DNA of 64,000 nt from CAWEHU01 sp963808965 (GCA_963808965.1 CAWEHU010000016.1:315774-379773); one strand, 5' to 3'. Numbered from the stretch's first letter, positions 50,286 through 58,742 are shown. Program-made: numbers and translations. Notes: generated by a model not told the origin, from the sequence alone.

Positions 50286-51421
50286 CCGAGCAGCTCGCGA
50301 TACACCGCGAGCGTCGCTTCCTGCATGGCTTCCGTCGTGTAGCCCTGCTCGACGGCTTGACGCGCCCTGAGCCCCAACGCCTGCAACGCCTCTTCCGGCA
50401 AGGCCAGCGCATAGTCCAGCGCCGCCGCCAGCGCGTCCGCGTCGCCCGGCGGGACGCGCCAGCCGGTGAGCCCGTGTTCGACGGTCTCGACGGGACCGCC
50501 GTGATCGGTCGCGATCACCGGCCGCGCCATGGCCTGCGCCTCGATCACCACCCGGCCGAACGGCTCGGGCGCGGTGGAGGCATGGACGACCACGTCGGAC
50601 AGCATCATCGCCGCCGGCATGTCGTCGCACTCGCCGGCGAAGCGCAGCCGCCGGGCGACGCCGAGCCGCTCGGCCAGGCGGACGAGCTCCGCCGTGTAGC
50701 GGCGGCGGCCCTGGTCCGCGCCCACCAGCACGCAGCACACATCCGGGCGGGCGAGGCGAGCCATCGCGTGGATCAGGATTTCCTGCCCCTTCCAGCGCGA
50801 GAGCCGGCCCGGCAGTACGATGGTCCGCATTCCGTCCGGCAGCCGCCATGCCTGGGCGAGGCGCGCGATCCGCTCCCCGCTTACGGCGTCGGGGTCGAAC
50901 GCGGCAATGTCCACGCCGCGCGGGATCACGCGGATGCGGGCCGGATTGACGCGATGCCGGGCCATGATGAGACCCGCGATGAAGTGGCTGATCGCGATCA
51001 CCCGCTCGCCCTTGGCCATCACCGCGTTGTAGTGGCGCTTGAGGGGCAGGTTTTCGCTGTACGCGCCGTGATAGGTGGTGACGAAATGCGCTCCGGTCCG
51101 GCGCGCGGCGAGCCAAGCGGACCAGGCCGGCGCCCGCGAGCGGGCGTGCACGATGTCCACGCCATTCCTGCGGATCAGGGCGGCGAGGCGGCCCGCGTTG
51201 AGCCAAATGTTGAGCGGGTCCTTGGTCATCAGGGGCAAGGTGAGGTGCCGGCCGCCGGCATGGGTGATGGCGGAGACCAGCCGCCCGCCCGCGCTCGCCA
51301 CCAGCGCAGTGCCGCCCGCCGCTGCGATGGCCTGGGTCATTTCGATGGTGCCGCGCTCTACCCCGCCCGTGACGAGCGAGGGGAGGACCTGGAGGACGAC
51401 GGGGGAACGGCCGGGCGGCAT
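50282..51421 (-). CDS. Glycosyltransferase family 4
   Basis: 379 residues, GT-B fold. N-terminal domain VLQVLPSLVTGGVERGTIEM (glycine-rich acceptor loop), FVTTYHGAYSEN, RVIAISHFIAGLI; C-terminal domain VLPGRLSRWKGQEILIHAMA (donor phosphate Arg/Lys) and ASTAPEPFGRVVIEAQAMARP, the EX7E motif. Acts with the GT9 enzyme on core polysaccharide. A diverged, truncated copy of its first 100 codons lies at 52262-52574 beyond a toxin-antitoxin pair. Confidence 0.92.
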   Translation of the reverse strand: MPPGRSPVVLQVLPSLVTGGVERGTIEMTQAIAAAGGTALVASAGGRLVSAITHAGGRHLTLPLMTKDPLNIWLNAGRLAALIRRNGVDIVHARSRAPAWSAWLAARRTGAHFVTTYHGAYSENLPLKRHYNAVMAKGERVIAISHFIAGLIMARHRVNPARIRVIPRGVDIAAFDPDAVSGERIARLAQAWRLPDGMRTIVLPGRLSRWKGQEILIHAMARLARPDVCCVLVGADQGRRRYTAELVRLAERLGVARRLRFAGECDDMPAAMMLSDVVVHASTAPEPFGRVVIEAQAMARPVIATDHGGPVETVEHGLTGWRVPPGDADALAAALDYALALPEEALQALGLRARQAVEQGYTTEAMQEATLAVYRELLG

Positions 51422-51474
51422 CGGCGGGGCTATATCCGGATGGGGCGGGGCGTTGAAGGCTTTCTGGCGCGGGC

Positions 51475-51504
51475 TTGAACGAAAGCGCTCTCAAAGGATA
51501 TATT
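51475..51504 (+). promoter_or_regulatory. Candidate promoter for the toxin-antitoxin pair, giving a leaderless transcript
   Basis: TTGAAC (51475-51480) and TATATT (51499-51504) with 18-base spacing; the expected transcription start falls on or beside the ATG at 51511. AAAGCGCTCTC between the boxes contains the palindrome AGCGCT, a possible operator for the HTH antitoxin. Confidence 0.4.
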
Positions 51505-51510
51505 TAGCTC

Positions 51511-51861
51511 ATGCTGATTACCCCTGAGCAGATCCGTGCTGCCCGCGCTCTGTTGCGTCTGGAGCAGGCTGAGCTCGCACGCCGAGCCCGCGTCTCAGTC
51601 GTTACCATCCGGCGGCTGGAAGGGGCTGAGAGCGGTAAATACGTGGGGGCTGAGACGCTTTCGGGCGTCCGGCAGGTGCTGGAGCAGGCCGGAGCAGAGT
51701 TCATTCCGGACGGAGTTCGCCGGCGCCGCGCGGCCCGAGCGGAGGCCGACTCCCTTTTTGAGGATCTGCGGGCGATCAGCCTGCGGAGCGCCGCCCGGCT
51801 GCAAGGTCGCGAACTCCTTACGGATGCCGACCTGTATGATGAGAACGGTCTGCCTCGGTGA
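51511..51861 (+). CDS. Antitoxin: XRE helix-turn-helix fused to a VapB-like C-terminal tail
   Basis: 116 residues. Residues 1-70 are an XRE HTH (TPEQIRAARALLRLEQAELA, RRARVSVVTIRRLEGAESG, LSGVRQVLEQAGAEFIPDGV). The C-terminal 45 residues (RAEADSLFEDLRAISLRSAA then RLQGRELLTDADLYDENGLPR) resemble the toxin-neutralising tail of VapB antitoxins that pair with PIN toxins. The stop overlaps the GTG of the PIN gene. Predicted to bind its own promoter and the toxin. Confidence 0.8.
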   Translation: MLITPEQIRAARALLRLEQAELARRARVSVVTIRRLEGAESGKYVGAETLSGVRQVLEQAGAEFIPDGVRRRRAARAEADSLFEDLRAISLRSAARLQGRELLTDADLYDENGLPR

Positions 51862-52256
51862 TCGTGGTCGATAGCTCGGCGCTGATTGCGATCCTCCGTC
51901 GCGAGCCGGAAGCTGACATCTTCCTCCGTATCATTTCCGGAACTGGAGAGTGCGTAATTTCATCCGTCAGCTTGCTCGAAACCAGCATGGTACTTGCCGG
52001 GCGCACTGGGGACGCAACGTCCTGGATTGAGTTGGACGCCTTGATCTTGCGGGCGGGGATACGGATTCAGGCACAGGATTTGGAGCTCGCCGCGACGGCG
52101 CGGAACGCGTTCGTTCGCTACGGGAAGGGCCGCCATCCCGCCGGACTCAATCTTGGCGATTGCGCCGCTTATGCCGTCGCGAAGAGCCTCGACCTGCCGC
52201 TGCTCTTCAAGGGCGACGATTTTTCCAAGACTGACGTAGCAGCCGCCTCGACATGA
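51858..52256 (+). CDS. VapC-like PIN-domain toxin
   Basis: 132 residues. PIN-fold ribonuclease; conserved acidic residues in IVVDSSALIAIL (Asp), SSVSLLETSMVL (Glu), HPAGLNLGDCAAYAVAK (Asp) and LLFKGDDFSKTDV (Asp). VapC enzymes cleave tRNA or rRNA when free of antitoxin. The GTG start overlaps the antitoxin TGA, the usual coupling. The reading frame is intact, so the toxin is potentially active. Confidence 0.88.
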   Translation: MIVVDSSALIAILRREPEADIFLRIISGTGECVISSVSLLETSMVLAGRTGDATSWIELDALILRAGIRIQAQDLELAATARNAFVRYGKGRHPAGLNLGDCAAYAVAKSLDLPLLFKGDDFSKTDVAAAST

Positions 52257-52261
52257 TTCGC

Positions 52262-52574
52262 GGCGGAGGCGCGAGCGAGCGAACCAGGCGGGCGCGAGCG
52301 AGAGTGCACGATGCCGACGCCCTCGGCCCGGATCAGGCGCGCGAGCCACGCCCGCGTTGAGCCAGATGTTGAGTGGGTCCTTGGTCATTAGCGGCAACGT
52401 GAAGTGCCGGCCACCGGCATGGGTGATCGCGGAGACCAGCCGCCCGCCCGCGCTCGCCACCAGCGCAGTGCCGCCCGCCGCTGCGATGGCCTGGGTCATT
52501 TCGATGGTGCCGCGCTCTACGCCGCCGGTGACGAGCGAGGGGAGGACCTGGAGGACGACAGGTGGGCTTGGCAT
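52262..52574 (-). pseudogene. Truncated, diverged copy of the GT4 glycosyltransferase N-terminus
   Basis: From 52574 the sequence reads VVLQVLPSLVTGGVERGTIE onward, nearly identical to the GT4 gene at 51421 through KDPLNIWLNAG. A frame slip and then LARLIRAEGVGIVHSRSR follow, where the intact gene has RLAALIRRNGVDIVHARSR. Homology ends at the toxin gene. Substitutions along the copy show it is not a fresh duplication. Confidence 0.85.
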
Positions 52575-52583
52575 CGCGGCGGG

Positions 52584-54116
52584 CTATACCATGAGCCGCT
52601 CAGGGTCAGGAGTTCCTGGCCTACTCCCACGGGTCCTACCGCGGCGGCAGCCGGGCCGGCGCTGTGCGCCGTTGCTGGCCGCCAGCCGGTGCGCGTACTG
52701 GGACGACAGATTGTAGCCGAACACCCCGTTGCGCGCCGGCATCTGGTTGAGCCGCACGACGCCAGCCCCCGCCCGGTCAACGGTCACGGGAGCACCCCCG
52801 ACCCAAGCCTGCCCAAGGGCGCGCAGGACTTGGGCACTGCCTGTGACGGGCAGGGTGCCCTCCAGCAGCTGCGTGTCGAACACGAACGGCAGCCCCGTGG
52901 CGTCGGTGAACGACGACGACGGGGCGTCCGCCACCTGAAAGTGCAGGTGCGGCTCGTCGCTGTTGCCGGAGTTGCCGACGAGGCCGATCAGGTCGCCTGC
53001 GCGCAGGCGCGCACCCGGGCGCACCGAGGCCGGGATCGAGCCGGGCTTGAAGTGCGCATAGCCCACGTAGCGCCCGCCGCCGATGTCCTCGACGATGCTG
53101 TTGCCGGGCGCGTTCACGGAGGGGAAGTTATTCGTGATCGTGCCCACGCGCGGTTGGTCCGGGATCCCGTCCACCACCGAGACGACCACGCCGGGCGCCG
53201 CGGCCAGGACCGGGTTGCCGTAGCCCCACCAGGAGCTCGGGATCTGAGGCGGCCCGTGGCAGCAGGTGTTGTCGGGCCCGATCTGGTTGTAGTCGATGGC
53301 GAACTGCTCCCCCGCCTGTGGAAGGCCGTTGACCGGCAGGACCGCGTCGCGGTGGTAGGCCGCGACGGTGCAGCAGCCGTTGAAGGCGGCCCAGCCATGC
53401 CCGACCAGGGGCGGGCGCAGCACGGCCAGCGTCTTGCAGCCCACCGGCACGGGGTTGGTCAGTCCGGGGGCGCCGGGCCCACTGCCGTCGGGCGAGGCCA
53501 GCGTGATCGCGTGGGCGAGCAGGCGCGGGATCCCGGCCGGGTCGGTGTAGGTCACGTCGAAGTACATCAACCCCGCGTTCCTGGCCGGCACGCGCGACGA
53601 GAAGCCCGGCACGGGCTGCGCGGCCTCGGCCCCGACGCCGTCGTCCGGCGGGACGCCGCCTGGCAACGTGAAGAACGGCGCCACCTTGCCGGCCACGTCG
53701 TTTCCTTGCTCATCGGTGATGAGGTTGCGCCCGGTCGGGGCGAAGCCGGCCAGCGGGTCGACCGGGACAACGCCGACAATGTTGTACGACGTCCGTTGCG
53801 TGTTGGTCACCTGCGCTACATAGGGGAGGTGGATGAGCCCGTCCGTGGCCGGCACCGGCTCGACCGAGGGCTGTAGCAGCTGCAACGTGAGCGGAGTGCC
53901 GTTGGCCGGCGGATGCGCGTAGCCGGGCGGGATCCTGGCGCACCAGCTGCCGCCGGCGCCGGCCGCCTCGGCGGCTGCCGCCTCGGCTGGCGCGGCGTCC
54001 CCGGCCGCCCGCGCGTGCGGCACGGCGGCGATCAGCGCTCCGGCCGCGAGCGCGGCGGCGGTCATGACACAGGCGAGATGGCGGCAGCGGGAGTGGCGCG
54101 TCCACGGCGTCGTCAT
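52584..54116 (-). CDS. Secreted M23 family metallopeptidase
   Basis: 510 residues. Signal peptide MTTPWTRHSRCRHLACVMTA to AVPHARA, with AGGAGG five bases before the ATG. A central beta-rich region precedes the C-terminal peptidase with zinc-type motifs: CCTVAAYHRDAVLPVNG (HxxxD-like), PVLAAAPGVVVSVVDGIPD, YVGYAHFKPGSIP and GNSGNSDEPHLHFQV (HxH). M23 enzymes cut peptidoglycan cross-bridges. The Ala/Gly-rich signal region and style look actinobacterial, and the gene lies in the accessory island, so transfer is possible but unproved. Confidence 0.8.
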   Translation of the reverse strand: MTTPWTRHSRCRHLACVMTAAALAAGALIAAVPHARAAGDAAPAEAAAAEAAGAGGSWCARIPPGYAHPPANGTPLTLQLLQPSVEPVPATDGLIHLPYVAQVTNTQRTSYNIVGVVPVDPLAGFAPTGRNLITDEQGNDVAGKVAPFFTLPGGVPPDDGVGAEAAQPVPGFSSRVPARNAGLMYFDVTYTDPAGIPRLLAHAITLASPDGSGPGAPGLTNPVPVGCKTLAVLRPPLVGHGWAAFNGCCTVAAYHRDAVLPVNGLPQAGEQFAIDYNQIGPDNTCCHGPPQIPSSWWGYGNPVLAAAPGVVVSVVDGIPDQPRVGTITNNFPSVNAPGNSIVEDIGGGRYVGYAHFKPGSIPASVRPGARLRAGDLIGLVGNSGNSDEPHLHFQVADAPSSSFTDATGLPFVFDTQLLEGTLPVTGSAQVLRALGQAWVGGAPVTVDRAGAGVVRLNQMPARNGVFGYNLSSQYAHRLAASNGAQRRPGCRRGRTRGSRPGTPDPERLMV

Positions 54117-54375
54117 TAGGACCTCCTGAGGCATCGGGCGCCCTGACCCGGGTCCGGAGGCTGGCGGGCACGCGACGCTCTCATGGAAACGTTCCGCCAG
54201 CAAGGTAAAGCGGCGCACGCGACCTGATCAGAGAGCCGTTCTCCACTCGGAAGCAGCCGCACCGTGAACTGTGGGGCAGCCTCCGTCATGACTTCGGCGT
54301 TTGCGGAAGTTCTACCCTGCACCTCCCGGTAGGTCACCCGCCACGAGCCCCCGGCGTCCTAACCCCTCGGTGCCG

Positions 54376-54966
54376 TCACCGTGGCTTCTCGAGCTGCCAG
54401 GTCAGATGCGAGCGCACGGTGGGCCACTCGGGCGCCGTGATGCTGTAGACGCAGGTGTCACGGAGCGTGCCGTCCCTCATGCGCTGGTGGTGGCGCAGCA
54501 CGCCGTCGAGCTTGGCACCGAGGCGCTCAATGGCGCGGCGGCTCGCGTGGTTCATGGAATGCGTGCGGAACTCGACGGCGAGGCAGCCGAGCCGGTCGAA
54601 GGCGTGCGCCAGCAGCAGGAGTTTGGCCTCGGTGTTGAGCAGCGTGCGCTGGACGCGGGCGGCGTACCAGGTCGAGCCGATCTCCAGGCGCGGCCCCGCG
54701 GCGTCGATGTTCATATAGGTGGTCATGCCGACGGGTCGGCCACCCGGGCCGTCCAGGACGGTGAAAGGAAGCATGGAGCCCGCCGCCTGGAGGCCGAGAC
54801 GGCGGTCGATCTCGGCCGGCATCGCCTCGGGCGAGGGGATGGCTGTGTACCACAGCCGCCAGAGTTCGCCGTCACGCACTGCCTCGGCGAGAGCATCGCG
54901 ATGCTCTCGCGACAACGGGGTGAGTTCGACATGCCGCCCAGAAAGGGTAACGGGCTCCAATGCCAT
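54376..54966 (-). CDS. GNAT family N-acetyltransferase (RimJ/RimL-like)
   Basis: 196 residues from MALEPVTLSGRHVELTPLSR; a Met six codons upstream (54984) is an alternative. Acetyl-CoA fold: PVGMTTYMNIDAAGPRLEIG (strand 4), TWYAARVQRTLLNTEAKLLLL (motif A region), LAVEFRTHSMNHASRRAIERLG (motif B, the N..SRRAIERLG hallmark), then HHQRMRDGTLRDTCVYSI. Substrate unknown; this group acetylates protein N-termini or small amines. The stretch 54117-54375 before the M23 gene has no visible gene. Confidence 0.88.
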   Translation of the reverse strand: MALEPVTLSGRHVELTPLSREHRDALAEAVRDGELWRLWYTAIPSPEAMPAEIDRRLGLQAAGSMLPFTVLDGPGGRPVGMTTYMNIDAAGPRLEIGSTWYAARVQRTLLNTEAKLLLLAHAFDRLGCLAVEFRTHSMNHASRRAIERLGAKLDGVLRHHQRMRDGTLRDTCVYSITAPEWPTVRSHLTWQLEKPR

Positions 54967-55097
54967 CGGTGCAACCTTAAACAACGCGCGCCAAAGTTAT
55001 CCAGAACGGTGCCGGAAGGCACACCTCCTGTCTCTCGATCGGGTTCTTTTCAACCGGTGTGCTCGTTGCAGAAATCGTTGAGATTCGCACCGCATCC

Positions 55098-55316
55098 TCA
55101 TGTCACAAACGACAAGCGGCCCGGTCTACGGAGCCCGTGGCAACGGCCCTCACACCCTCCGACGATGCGAATGTCGCGCTCGGCTCCGCCAGCGACCACA
55201 GCCAGCGCTTCCTGATAGGCGGGGCTGTCTCGCGCCGCCCGAGCCTTCTCCACGCTGTCGAACTCGATGACCAGCGTGCGCTGCTGCAGGCCCGTCTCGT
55301 AAAGTTGCGCTGGCAT
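55098..55316 (-). pseudogene. DUF1330-like fragment
   Basis: About 60 residues: TLVIEFDSVEKARAARDSPA, YQEALAVVAGGAERDIRIV, matching the C-terminal half of DUF1330 (dimeric alpha-beta barrel). The N-terminal strand-helix half is absent. A further one-base slip near 55162 would change the tail from GGCEG to EGV. Probably a remnant. Confidence 0.6.
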
Positions 55317-55483
55317 TCCGCTCACTAGCCGGCCAGCCCATCCGGTTACTAGCCGAACGATACATAGCCATCGAATAGGCTTTGGCCGTCGGTGGCCGTT
55401 CTCCTCGGGTCGCCGGTCATCAACCGCTAGTGAGAAGAACCCTGTTGCCACACCCGTTCTGGTTGCTGTATACGGTTTGTTCC

Positions 55484-56166
55484 ATGAGCGGCTCTCCCAC
55501 CGACCCGGCGGCTTGTTTCGCCCTGATCATCGAGCGGCTGCTCGAGGTGATCGGGATGCAGGCCAGTCGGAACGTGATGGCGAGGCCGCTCGTCCACCTG
55601 CTCTGTTGCCGGGTGCACGGCCTCGGGAAGCGCCTGGCCCGTGTGGTCGAGCAGATCCGCGCCGGCACGCTGCCCAAACCGCGCGTGCGCAGCGGCGAGG
55701 CGTCGTCGCGAGAGGCATCAATCCGTGTCGCCGCGCTACGTCCGCCGCATCCTTTCCCGTACTGCTTAAGGGGCTGGCTGCTCCGGGTACTTTCGGTCGG
55801 TCGGCACGAGGCGGCGTGGTGCGGTCTTCAGGTGGAGCGGCTTTGCGTGAGCCGGAGATGGCGGCGTTGATCGCCGCGGCGCCGCGCCAGATGGGGCCGA
55901 TCTTGCGTTCGCTCTGCTGGATGCTGAAGGTCGATGTCAAAGACCTGCTCCCGCCGGCGCCCAAGCGCGTCCGCGCGCCCGCCCCGGCCCCGGCGGCTCC
56001 GCTACCAGCCGGCGAGGCGGAACCGCCGCGCTATGCCCACGCATCCCGCCGGACGGAGACGAGCACGCCATCCGTGCGAAGGCCGGAGTGGCCTCCCGAG
56101 TTTACGCCCGAAGATGTGGCGTTGATTCATTTCCTCCTCGCCGGGGAGGGGCTGCAACGGGCTTGA
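55484..56166 (+). CDS. Lineage-specific hypothetical protein, one frameshift
   Basis: About 227 residues starting MSGSPTDPAACFALIIERLL. Sequence like VHLLCCRVHGLGKRLARVVE with QIRAGTLPKP, then REPEMAALIAAAPRQMGPIL, RSLCWML and a Pro/Ala-rich tail, matches a family I recall in many copies from Acetobacteraceae genomes, often near mobile elements. One base appears missing near 55840 (VERL joined to LREPEM). No catalytic motif is recognisable and no function is known to me. Confidence 0.6.
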
Positions 56167-56442
56167 GCGCCATGTCCGACGCACGGCCTAATCGTTCCGA
56201 GTTAGCAAGAATGTGGCTTGTTGGCCGCCCCAAAAGCCTTGAGCTCCCAGTCTGGTCGGAACCAAGCTAGTTCTTGGCCCTCATCATAATGAGCGCCGGC
56301 GCAGGACGAGGGAGCTGGCATTGCAAGGCCAACTCGGCCATCCGGCTCGGACTGGTTCCTCCATCCGCCAAGGCCCGAGCTGGCCGCTGAGGGGCAGAGT
56401 GCGCGTGGTGCAACGGCTCCCGAATCCTGCGATATTGTCGCG

Positions 56443-56737
56443 ATGGACCGCAGCGAAGTTATAGCCAGGCTGAAGGCGCACGAAGCGGAGCTGAAGCACC
56501 TCGGCGTCCAGCACCTTTATCTGTTCGGCTCGACCGCGCGCGGCCAAGCCCGTGAGAACTCGGATGTCGATCTGTTCTTCGACTACGAACGGGGAGCACT
56601 GGGGCTTTTTTCAGTTGATGGAGCTGAAGGAGCGCGCGTCCAATATCCTGGGCCGGAAGGCCGACATCACGACGCGCGACAGCCTGCACAAAACTTTGCG
56701 GCAGCACATTGAAGCTGGTGCCGTGCTGGTGTTTTAG
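56443..56737 (+). CDS. MntA-like nucleotidyltransferase antitoxin, one frameshift
   Basis: About 97 residues. Minimal nucleotidyltransferase with HLYLFGSTARGQARENSDVD, the GSX10DXD catalytic motif; in MntA it adds AMP to HepT. The frame breaks in a run of six T at 56606-56611; with five T it continues FQLMELKERASNILGRKADI and ends TLRQHIEAGAVLVF. It overlaps nothing but is three bases before hepT, the standard MNT-HepT pairing. Confidence 0.82.
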
Positions 56738-56739
56738 TC

Positions 56740-57093
56740 ATGGCGCGTTCGCTCGTACCGCGTCTCATCGACATGGTAGAGGCTATCGAGCGCGTCCGTG
56801 AGGCGATCGGGGATGTAACGCTTGAGGAGTTCGAGGCCGACTGGCGAAGACAATGGCTCGTTGAGCGCGGCCTCGAGATCATCTCCGTGGCAACCCGCCA
56901 CCTCACTGACGAGCTGAAAGCGCGCCATCCAGAGATCCCATGACCGAAAGTCGCTGGTATCGGCAACATCCTCCGTCATGACTACGGGCGCATCGCCCCG
57001 CCTATTATGTGGAGCCTCGTTCGCAACGAATTGGCCCCTTTGGAACAGGTCTGCCGTGAGGAGCTTGCAGCCAACGCCAACTCGAGGAAATAA
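56740..57093 (+). pseudogene. HepT-like (DUF86) toxin with an in-frame TGA
   Basis: 117 codons. N-terminal helices MARSLVPRLIDMVEAIERVR and RQWLVERGLEIISVATRHLT. At 56941-56943 a TGA replaces the Trp expected in the HPEIPW motif; the same frame then continues PKVAGIGNILRHDYGRIAPP (the R..H.Y RNase motif region) to a TAA at 57091. As read, the product is 67 residues and lacks the catalytic motif. A single G-to-A change explains it. Confidence 0.8.
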
Positions 57094-57098
57094 GCAGA

Positions 57099-57860
57099 AT
57101 GGATCGGGAGCTGAACGGCAAACTGGATCGCGGCGACGGCGTGATGCTGGCCTGGGCCAGGCGTGAGGGCCGCCGGCCGACCGTCGTGTTCCTGCCCGGC
57201 TTCCAGAGCGACATGGGCGGCACCAAGGCGATGGAGCTCGACGCCTTCTGCGCCCGGCGCGGCCAGGCGATGCTGCGCTTCGACTACTCGGGGCATGGCG
57301 CGAGCGGGGGACGGTTCGAGGACGGCACGATCGGGCGATGGGCGAACGACGCGATTCTCGCGATCGACCGGCTGACCGAGGGCGAACTGGTGCTCGTCGG
57401 CTCCTCGATGGGAGGCTGGATCGCGCTGCTCGCGGCGCGCGCCCGGCCGCACCGGATCGCCGCCCTGCTCGGCATCGCCGCCGCCCCCGATTTCACCGAG
57501 GCGCTGATGTGGGAGGCGATGACCTTCGAGGAGCGCCGGACCCTGATGCGCGAGGGCGTGATCCATGCGCCGAGCCAGTACGGCGAGCCGACCCCGATCA
57601 CGCGCCGGCTCATCGAGGACGGCCGCGATCACCTCCTGCTCGGCGGCCCGATCGAACTCGGCTGCCGCGTGCGCCTGCTGCACGGCCAGAGCGATCCCGA
57701 CGTGCCCTGGGAGATGTCGCTCCGCATCGCCGAGCAGGTGACGGCGGAGGACGTGCAGGTCACGCTCATCAAGGACGGCGATCACCGGCTCTCGCGCCCG
57801 CAGGATCTCGCGCTGCTATGCCGGACCCTCGCCGCCCTCCTCGGCGAGAATGGCGCGTAG
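57099..57860 (+). CDS. Alpha/beta hydrolase, serine type
   Basis: 253 residues. Nucleophile elbow LVLVGSSMGGWIALL (GxSxG), oxyanion region FLPGFQSDMGG, acid in LLHGQSDPDVPW and catalytic His in KDGDHRLSRP. Resembles the ABHD10-like/palmitoyl-thioesterase branch. It starts five bases after the hepT frame ends, and its last 45 bases overlap the convergent SDR gene. Substrate unknown. Confidence 0.88.
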   Translation: MDRELNGKLDRGDGVMLAWARREGRRPTVVFLPGFQSDMGGTKAMELDAFCARRGQAMLRFDYSGHGASGGRFEDGTIGRWANDAILAIDRLTEGELVLVGSSMGGWIALLAARARPHRIAALLGIAAAPDFTEALMWEAMTFEERRTLMREGVIHAPSQYGEPTPITRRLIEDGRDHLLLGGPIELGCRVRLLHGQSDPDVPWEMSLRIAEQVTAEDVQVTLIKDGDHRLSRPQDLALLCRTLAALLGENGA

Positions 57861-58694
57861 CCCTTCGCGATAGGTCGGGTAGCGCCAGCCGAGGCCGAGC
57901 GCCGCCTTGGTCTTGGCGTTGGCCACCTTCCGGTTCTCGGCCCAGAAGCTCTGCGCCATCGGCGTCATCGCCCGCCGGGCTTGCTCGAACGGAACGAGGG
58001 GCGGCGGCTCGATTCCGAGCAGCCCGGCCGCCTCCTCGATCACTCGCGCGGTTTCCGCGGGTTCGTCGTCCGCGAGGTTGAGAACCCGCACGCCCGGCGG
58101 GCGCTCCTGCCGCATGGCGGCCAATACGGCTGCCGCGATGTCGTCGCGATGGATACGGCCGAACTGGTGGCCCGGCTTGACGATCCGGCGCGCGGTGCCG
58201 GCGCGGAGAGCGTCGAGGGCCGAACTGCCGGGGCCGTAGATGCCCGCGAGCCGGAAAACGTCCACCGCGCGGCGGTCCGCGAGGCGTGACCAGGCCTGCT
58301 CCGCCGCGAGCCGCTGCCGGGTGCGGGCGGAGCGGGGCGCGGGGGGCGTATCCTCGTCCACCCAGTCGCCGCCCCGGTCGCCATACACCCCGGTCGTGGA
58401 CAGGTAGCCGATCCAGCACAGCCTTGGCGCGCCGTCGATCGCGGCGGCGTAGCGCGTCAGCACCGGGTCGCCGGACGGGTCGGGCGGGGCCGTCGCGAGC
58501 AGATGGGTCGCGCGGGCAATGGTGTCCGAGGCCGCGTCGAACGGGACGCGGACGATCTCGGGCGGAGCGGAAACGCGCTCCGGCGTGCGGCTGGTTCCGG
58601 CGACGGCGAAGCCGAGGCGGGCGGCGGCGAGGGCGATCGCCGTGCCGGTATAGCCGAGACCGAAGACGAGCAGGTGCGATCCGGTCGGCTCCAT
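57816..58694 (-). CDS. NAD(P)-dependent epimerase/SDR family protein (YeeZ-like)
   Basis: 292 residues. Short nucleotide motif HLLVFGLGYTGTAIALAAAR (GxGYTG), WIGYLSTTGVYGDRGGDWVD (YLSTTGVYG is typical of the YeeZ group), FRLAGIYGPG and GRIHRDDIAAAV. The active-site YxxxK is not in the usual place, as in this subgroup, which has no established reaction. It overlaps the alpha/beta hydrolase 3' end and is divergent from the TPR gene. Confidence 0.85.
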   Translation of the reverse strand: MEPTGSHLLVFGLGYTGTAIALAAARLGFAVAGTSRTPERVSAPPEIVRVPFDAASDTIARATHLLATAPPDPSGDPVLTRYAAAIDGAPRLCWIGYLSTTGVYGDRGGDWVDEDTPPAPRSARTRQRLAAEQAWSRLADRRAVDVFRLAGIYGPGSSALDALRAGTARRIVKPGHQFGRIHRDDIAAAVLAAMRQERPPGVRVLNLADDEPAETARVIEEAAGLLGIEPPPLVPFEQARRAMTPMAQSFWAENRKVANAKTKAALGLGWRYPTYREGLRAILAEEGGEGPA

Positions 58695-58742
58695 CGCGGA
58701 TGGTTTGCCCGAGGCTTCGGTGGAAGCATAGAGTGCGCCGCC

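Noticed and set aside
47745..50342. An open plus-strand frame of 865 codons across thrS and the GT9 gene
   Set aside because: It is antisense to two well-identified genes; it is open only because high GC depletes stops. The translation is Arg/His-rich without motifs.
49377..51494. Apparent 705-residue fusion of GT4 and GT9
   Set aside because: The first 400 codons are the GT4 gene read in a wrong frame; the real GT4 and GT9 genes overlap by four bases and are separate.
52262..52574. Target-site duplication made by a mobile element
   Set aside because: About 300 bases is far too long and the copies are diverged, so a recent transposition footprint is excluded.
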